NCBI GenBank assembly: GCA_001464795.1
Contig: LNEB01000003.1
Location: forward strand, 62,001-126,000
Source of the DNA: Bdellovibrionales bacterium Ga0074139
GTDB taxonomy: Bacteria > Bdellovibrionota > Bdellovibrionia > Bdellovibrionales > Bdellovibrionaceae
Direction: 5' to 3'
DNA length: 64,000 nt
Below the pieces are notes generated by a model. The model saw only the letters and a program-made list of their open reading frames with translations. It did not search any database and was not told the origin of the DNA. Positions 61,285 through 64,000 of this stretch are shown here, one piece after another. The stretch's first letter is position 1; each line of letters begins with the position of its first letter. Both the position numbers and the translations under genes were made by a program.

Positions 61285-63168
61285 ATGTTTAAAGTAGGAT
61301 TTGTTTTGGTGCTCATTTCATCTATGGCTTTTTCCCAAAGTCTGCAAAGTAATAGGCCTTTGACAGCAAAGGATGCAGAAATTAAAACTTCTGATTGGTA
61401 CAACGCGGATTGGTATAAGCTGGGCACCATCAAGGGACTTCTTTACATTTCAAAGTTTGTTAAAAAAATGCATGCTGATAATCTTTATTTAACAAATGAA
61501 GACTTCGTTCAAAATAAAAAGTGTAATGACAATGATGTTTTTGTGAGATCCATTGATGGAAGCTGTAATGATTTAAAGTTGCCTTTAATGGGTGCCACGG
61601 ACACTTATTTTAGTCGGAATATGCCAGTGGATTTATCAAGAATGGATCTTAATAAAAGTCAGGAAGTGGATCCTCGCCTGATCAGCCGCGAGCTGATCAC
61701 AAGAGAAGAATTTAAGAAAGCAAAATATTTTAACTTCCTAGGTGCAGCTTTTTTCCAGTTCGTGGTTCACGATTGGTTTTCCCATGAAAATGACTACGAT
61801 CAAATGGAAGTTTTAAGGCTTTCTGATCAGGATCCACTTAAGATCAATCATGGTCAAAACTATATGGCTTACTTTAAAACTCGAGTCGCAGCCAAAGATC
61901 AAAAAGGCATTCTGTATCATAAAAATAAAACCACCCATTGGTTTGATGGCTCTCAAGTTTACGGCAGTGATCAAAAGACCTCTGATTCTTTAAGAACCTT
62001 TGAAAACGGACAGCTTAAAATTGTGAGTGGCGGTTTGCCACTGGATTCTAAAGGTCAAGAAATGGCAGGAAACACGGACAACTGGTGGGTGGGTTTAAGT
62101 ATCATTCACGGTCTTTTCGTAAAAGAGCACAACCACATTGCGCTTGAACTGAAGCGCCTTAATCCTAAATGGTCAGATCAAAAATTATTTGATAAGGCAA
62201 GACTCATTAATTCAGCGCTGATCACAAAACTTTTCTTAACAGAAATGGGTGAGCCACGATTTCAAAGTAGCATTGTGAATATGCAATTAAAAAGCAATTG
62301 GTATGGAATCGTTAATGCTTTAACTCAAGTCAAATCCAAAGGGACCGAATCAGATCTTTCGCCAGGTTGGGAAAAATTATTCCTAGGTCAGCCTTTATTG
62401 ACTGGCTTTGCTGGTAGCAAAAGAAATCTGAATGGCTATGCATTTTCAATGAGTGAAGAATGGGCTGTTGTGTACCGCTATCATCAAATTCTTCCAGACA
62501 CCTTAGAAATCAGAGATGAAAATAACCAGCTCCTTGAAACAAGACCTGTGGAAAAAACCCGTGGCCGTGAGGGTTACGATTTGGTTCAAAAATATGGTCA
62601 TGATCAAATGTTAAAAATGTTTGCCACTCAGCACGCAGGGCAAGTGGTTCTTAACAACAAACCAAAATTTATGTCAGAGCTTGAAATACCTGTGCTTGGG
62701 CGAATTGACATTGGAGCTCTTGATATCATCCGTGAGCGTGAGCGAGGAATTCCAAAGTTTAACCAGTTTCGTCGGCATATGGGACTTAAACCCTACTCAT
62801 CATTCCTTGAACTCACTCGCGATGCGAAAACAGCTCAAAAATTAGCAAACGTTTACCCCAATATCGAATCCATGGACACCACCATTGGTCTTGTGGCGGA
62901 ATTTAAACCTGACGGCTACGAGCTCGGTGAAACCCAATCCCTTATTTTAAGTTTAGCGGCTGTTCGTAGGCTTCAAGCGGACCGTTTTTATACGACACAG
63001 TTTAATGATAAGACCTATACAAAATTCGGCATGAACTGGATCAATACCACAACCATGAACAAGCTGATTGTCCGTCATCACCCAAGCTTAGCGAAAGCTT
63101 TAAAAAATGTTAAAAATCCCTTTGCCGTCTGGACCGATAAAGTTCAAAATAAGATGGGACAGTATTAA
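61285..63168 (+). CDS. secreted fatty-acid alpha-dioxygenase-like haem peroxidase
   Basis: 627 residues with a signal peptide (GFVLVLISSMAFS). Animal-type haem-peroxidase/cyclooxygenase fold. Distal site F-Q-F-V-V-H162-D-W-F-S-H, THWFDGSQVYGSD, GLFVKEHNHIALEL, and catalytic Y397-R-Y-H400 (Tyr radical and proximal His) with QILPDTLEIRD. These blocks fit plant alpha-dioxygenases (PIOX) better than myeloperoxidase. Such enzymes put O2 on the alpha carbon of fatty acids. GAGGAG precedes the ATG. Confidence 0.8.
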   Translation: MFKVGFVLVLISSMAFSQSLQSNRPLTAKDAEIKTSDWYNADWYKLGTIKGLLYISKFVKKMHADNLYLTNEDFVQNKKCNDNDVFVRSIDGSCNDLKLPLMGATDTYFSRNMPVDLSRMDLNKSQEVDPRLISRELITREEFKKAKYFNFLGAAFFQFVVHDWFSHENDYDQMEVLRLSDQDPLKINHGQNYMAYFKTRVAAKDQKGILYHKNKTTHWFDGSQVYGSDQKTSDSLRTFENGQLKIVSGGLPLDSKGQEMAGNTDNWWVGLSIIHGLFVKEHNHIALELKRLNPKWSDQKLFDKARLINSALITKLFLTEMGEPRFQSSIVNMQLKSNWYGIVNALTQVKSKGTESDLSPGWEKLFLGQPLLTGFAGSKRNLNGYAFSMSEEWAVVYRYHQILPDTLEIRDENNQLLETRPVEKTRGREGYDLVQKYGHDQMLKMFATQHAGQVVLNNKPKFMSELEIPVLGRIDIGALDIIRERERGIPKFNQFRRHMGLKPYSSFLELTRDAKTAQKLANVYPNIESMDTTIGLVAEFKPDGYELGETQSLILSLAAVRRLQADRFYTTQFNDKTYTKFGMNWINTTTMNKLIVRHHPSLAKALKNVKNPFAVWTDKVQNKMGQY

Positions 63169-63182
63169 CAAAAAAGAAGTAT

Positions 63183-64000
63183 GTGCTAACACTCGCAATT
63201 GATTTTGGAACAAGTAATACATTAGCCGGAGTGATTCGAGATGGAAAAATCGAATTGCTTCCCTTGGATCCTGAAAATCAGGATCCTCGTATTTTTAGAA
63301 CCTTGCTGTATTTCCCAGATGCCAATCAGGCCTTTTACGGCAAAAAAGCCATTACTGAATTCACGAGTAATGATTTCGAAGGCCGTTTGTTTAGATCCTT
63401 TAAAGCCCATCTTCCTAATCCTCAGTATCTGGGCACTACTGTGCAAAGCAGAAGGCTTCCCATTGAAGAAATGGTGGGGCTTTTTTTACTCGAAGTGAAA
63501 AAAAGAGCCGAGAAAATATTAAATCAAAAAATCACCAAAGCCCTTGTTGGAAGGCCTGCACTTTATTCCTTGGATCCAGTGAAAGAAGGGATTGCCACTT
63601 TCCGAATGGAGAAAGCCATACAGTTTGCTGGCTTTGAGGAATTTCAACTGATGCCAGAGCCCATTGCAGCCGCGTGGAGTTTAAAACCCACTTTAAAAAA
63701 AGTAAGTAAAATTTTAGTGGGAGATTTTGGCGGTGGAACCTCAGATTTCACACTCATTGAAATGGGTCCCACTCAAGAATTTGAAAAAAAGCATGTGCTT
63801 GGCCTTGGTGGATGTCCCAAAGCGGGTGATGCTTTAGATGGATTGTTTATGAAGAACCGCCTCAGCCGCCATTTTGGTGCACAAAGTGAATACCGAATCC
63901 CCATGGGGTCCAATGTTTTAAAAATGCCACCGGCTGTGACAGAAAAATTACAAGTGCCAGCGTGGATCTCGCATCTTCGTGAAAAAGAAACTTTTGAATT
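63183..64000 (+). CDS. Hsp70/YegD-like protein, 3'-truncated by window edge
   Basis: GTG start at 63183, open to the last base (272 codons). N-terminal actin-like ATPase: L-A-I-D-F-G-T-S-N-T and the phosphate-2 motif LVGDFGGGTSDF, with MPEPIAAAW between. This is the YegD/HscC-like Hsp70 branch without the usual DnaK-type RTTPS block. An ATG two bases upstream (63181) is out of frame and stops at once. Function and C-terminal domain lie beyond the window. Confidence 0.86.
   Translation, partial: MLTLAIDFGTSNTLAGVIRDGKIELLPLDPENQDPRIFRTLLYFPDANQAFYGKKAITEFTSNDFEGRLFRSFKAHLPNPQYLGTTVQSRRLPIEEMVGLFLLEVKKRAEKILNQKITKALVGRPALYSLDPVKEGIATFRMEKAIQFAGFEEFQLMPEPIAAAWSLKPTLKKVSKILVGDFGGGTSDFTLIEMGPTQEFEKKHVLGLGGCPKAGDALDGLFMKNRLSRHFGAQSEYRIPMGSNVLKMPPAVTEKLQVPAWISHLREKETFE

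Overview
The window is a compact, roughly 40% GC Gram-negative chromosome segment. LptD, lipoproteins, secreted cytochrome-type proteins and a Zur/Znu system show an outer membrane. Many proteins have no obvious family beyond a signal peptide, and several (the histone H1-like protein, the long coiled-coil proteins, the VKOR-DsbA fusion, the DUF1588/DUF1501 locus) have the flavour of Bdellovibrionota. That placement is an inference from gene content, not from a marker gene. No gene-free stretch exceeds 300 bp. No CRISPR array, prophage or rRNA operon is visible, and the only tRNA found is tRNA-His(GUG).

Layout. 1-7.4 kb: accessory and secreted genes of mostly unknown function (a cut-off secreted protein at the left edge, an ASCH protein, an XRE-TPR regulator with a second helical-repeat protein, GNAT, histidine phosphatase, a pilin-head-like protein). 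7.5-8.8 kb: a HEPN/MNT toxin-antitoxin-type pair followed by a GNAT, next to tRNA-His. 8.8-12.1 kb: histidine phosphatase, SGNH lipoprotein, GST, AlkB-like dioxygenase. 12.1-17.4 kb: a zinc-homeostasis operon, zrgA-zur-znuC-znuB-znuA-cobW(COG0523)-WD40, with a perfect 21-bp palindrome ahead of zur. 18-22.9 kb: small XRE regulator, trhO, prfC, secreted and DUF proteins. 22.9-30.6 kb: the conserved translation block ffh-rpsP-khpA-rimM-trmD-(PF09936 methyltransferase)-rplS-rnhB-yraN, convergent with lptD. 30.7-39.1 kb: STAS protein, coiled-coil proteins, VKOR-DsbA, ChaN-like protein, HU, an envelope gene pair and a 557-residue coiled coil. 39.1-45.6 kb: pyruvate kinase, a cNMP-binding protein, acetoacetyl-CoA metabolism (thiolase, scoA, scoB), histone H1-like protein. 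45.7-51.1 kb: miaB, DUF151, gamma carbonic anhydrase, guaB, guaA.

51.2-64 kb is accessory: a single RAYT/IS200-like transposase embedded in GGGC-N3-GCCC palindromes; a five-gene secreted locus with DUF1588-type CxxCH cytochrome and Tat-exported DUF1501 protein; a secreted trypsin-like protease co-transcribed with an exact 25-residue Cys-rich tandem-repeat protein; a Rieske oxygenase; a vWA lipoprotein-TetR pair followed by a secreted protein that resembles plant fatty-acid alpha-dioxygenase; and the start of an Hsp70/YegD-like gene running off the right edge.

A recurring structural trait is convergent genes whose stop codons touch or overlap (TTAA/TTAG tetranucleotides), leaving no room for intrinsic terminators. 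Where start codons were ambiguous I chose by ribosome-binding site, signal peptide or family N-terminus and say so in the entry.
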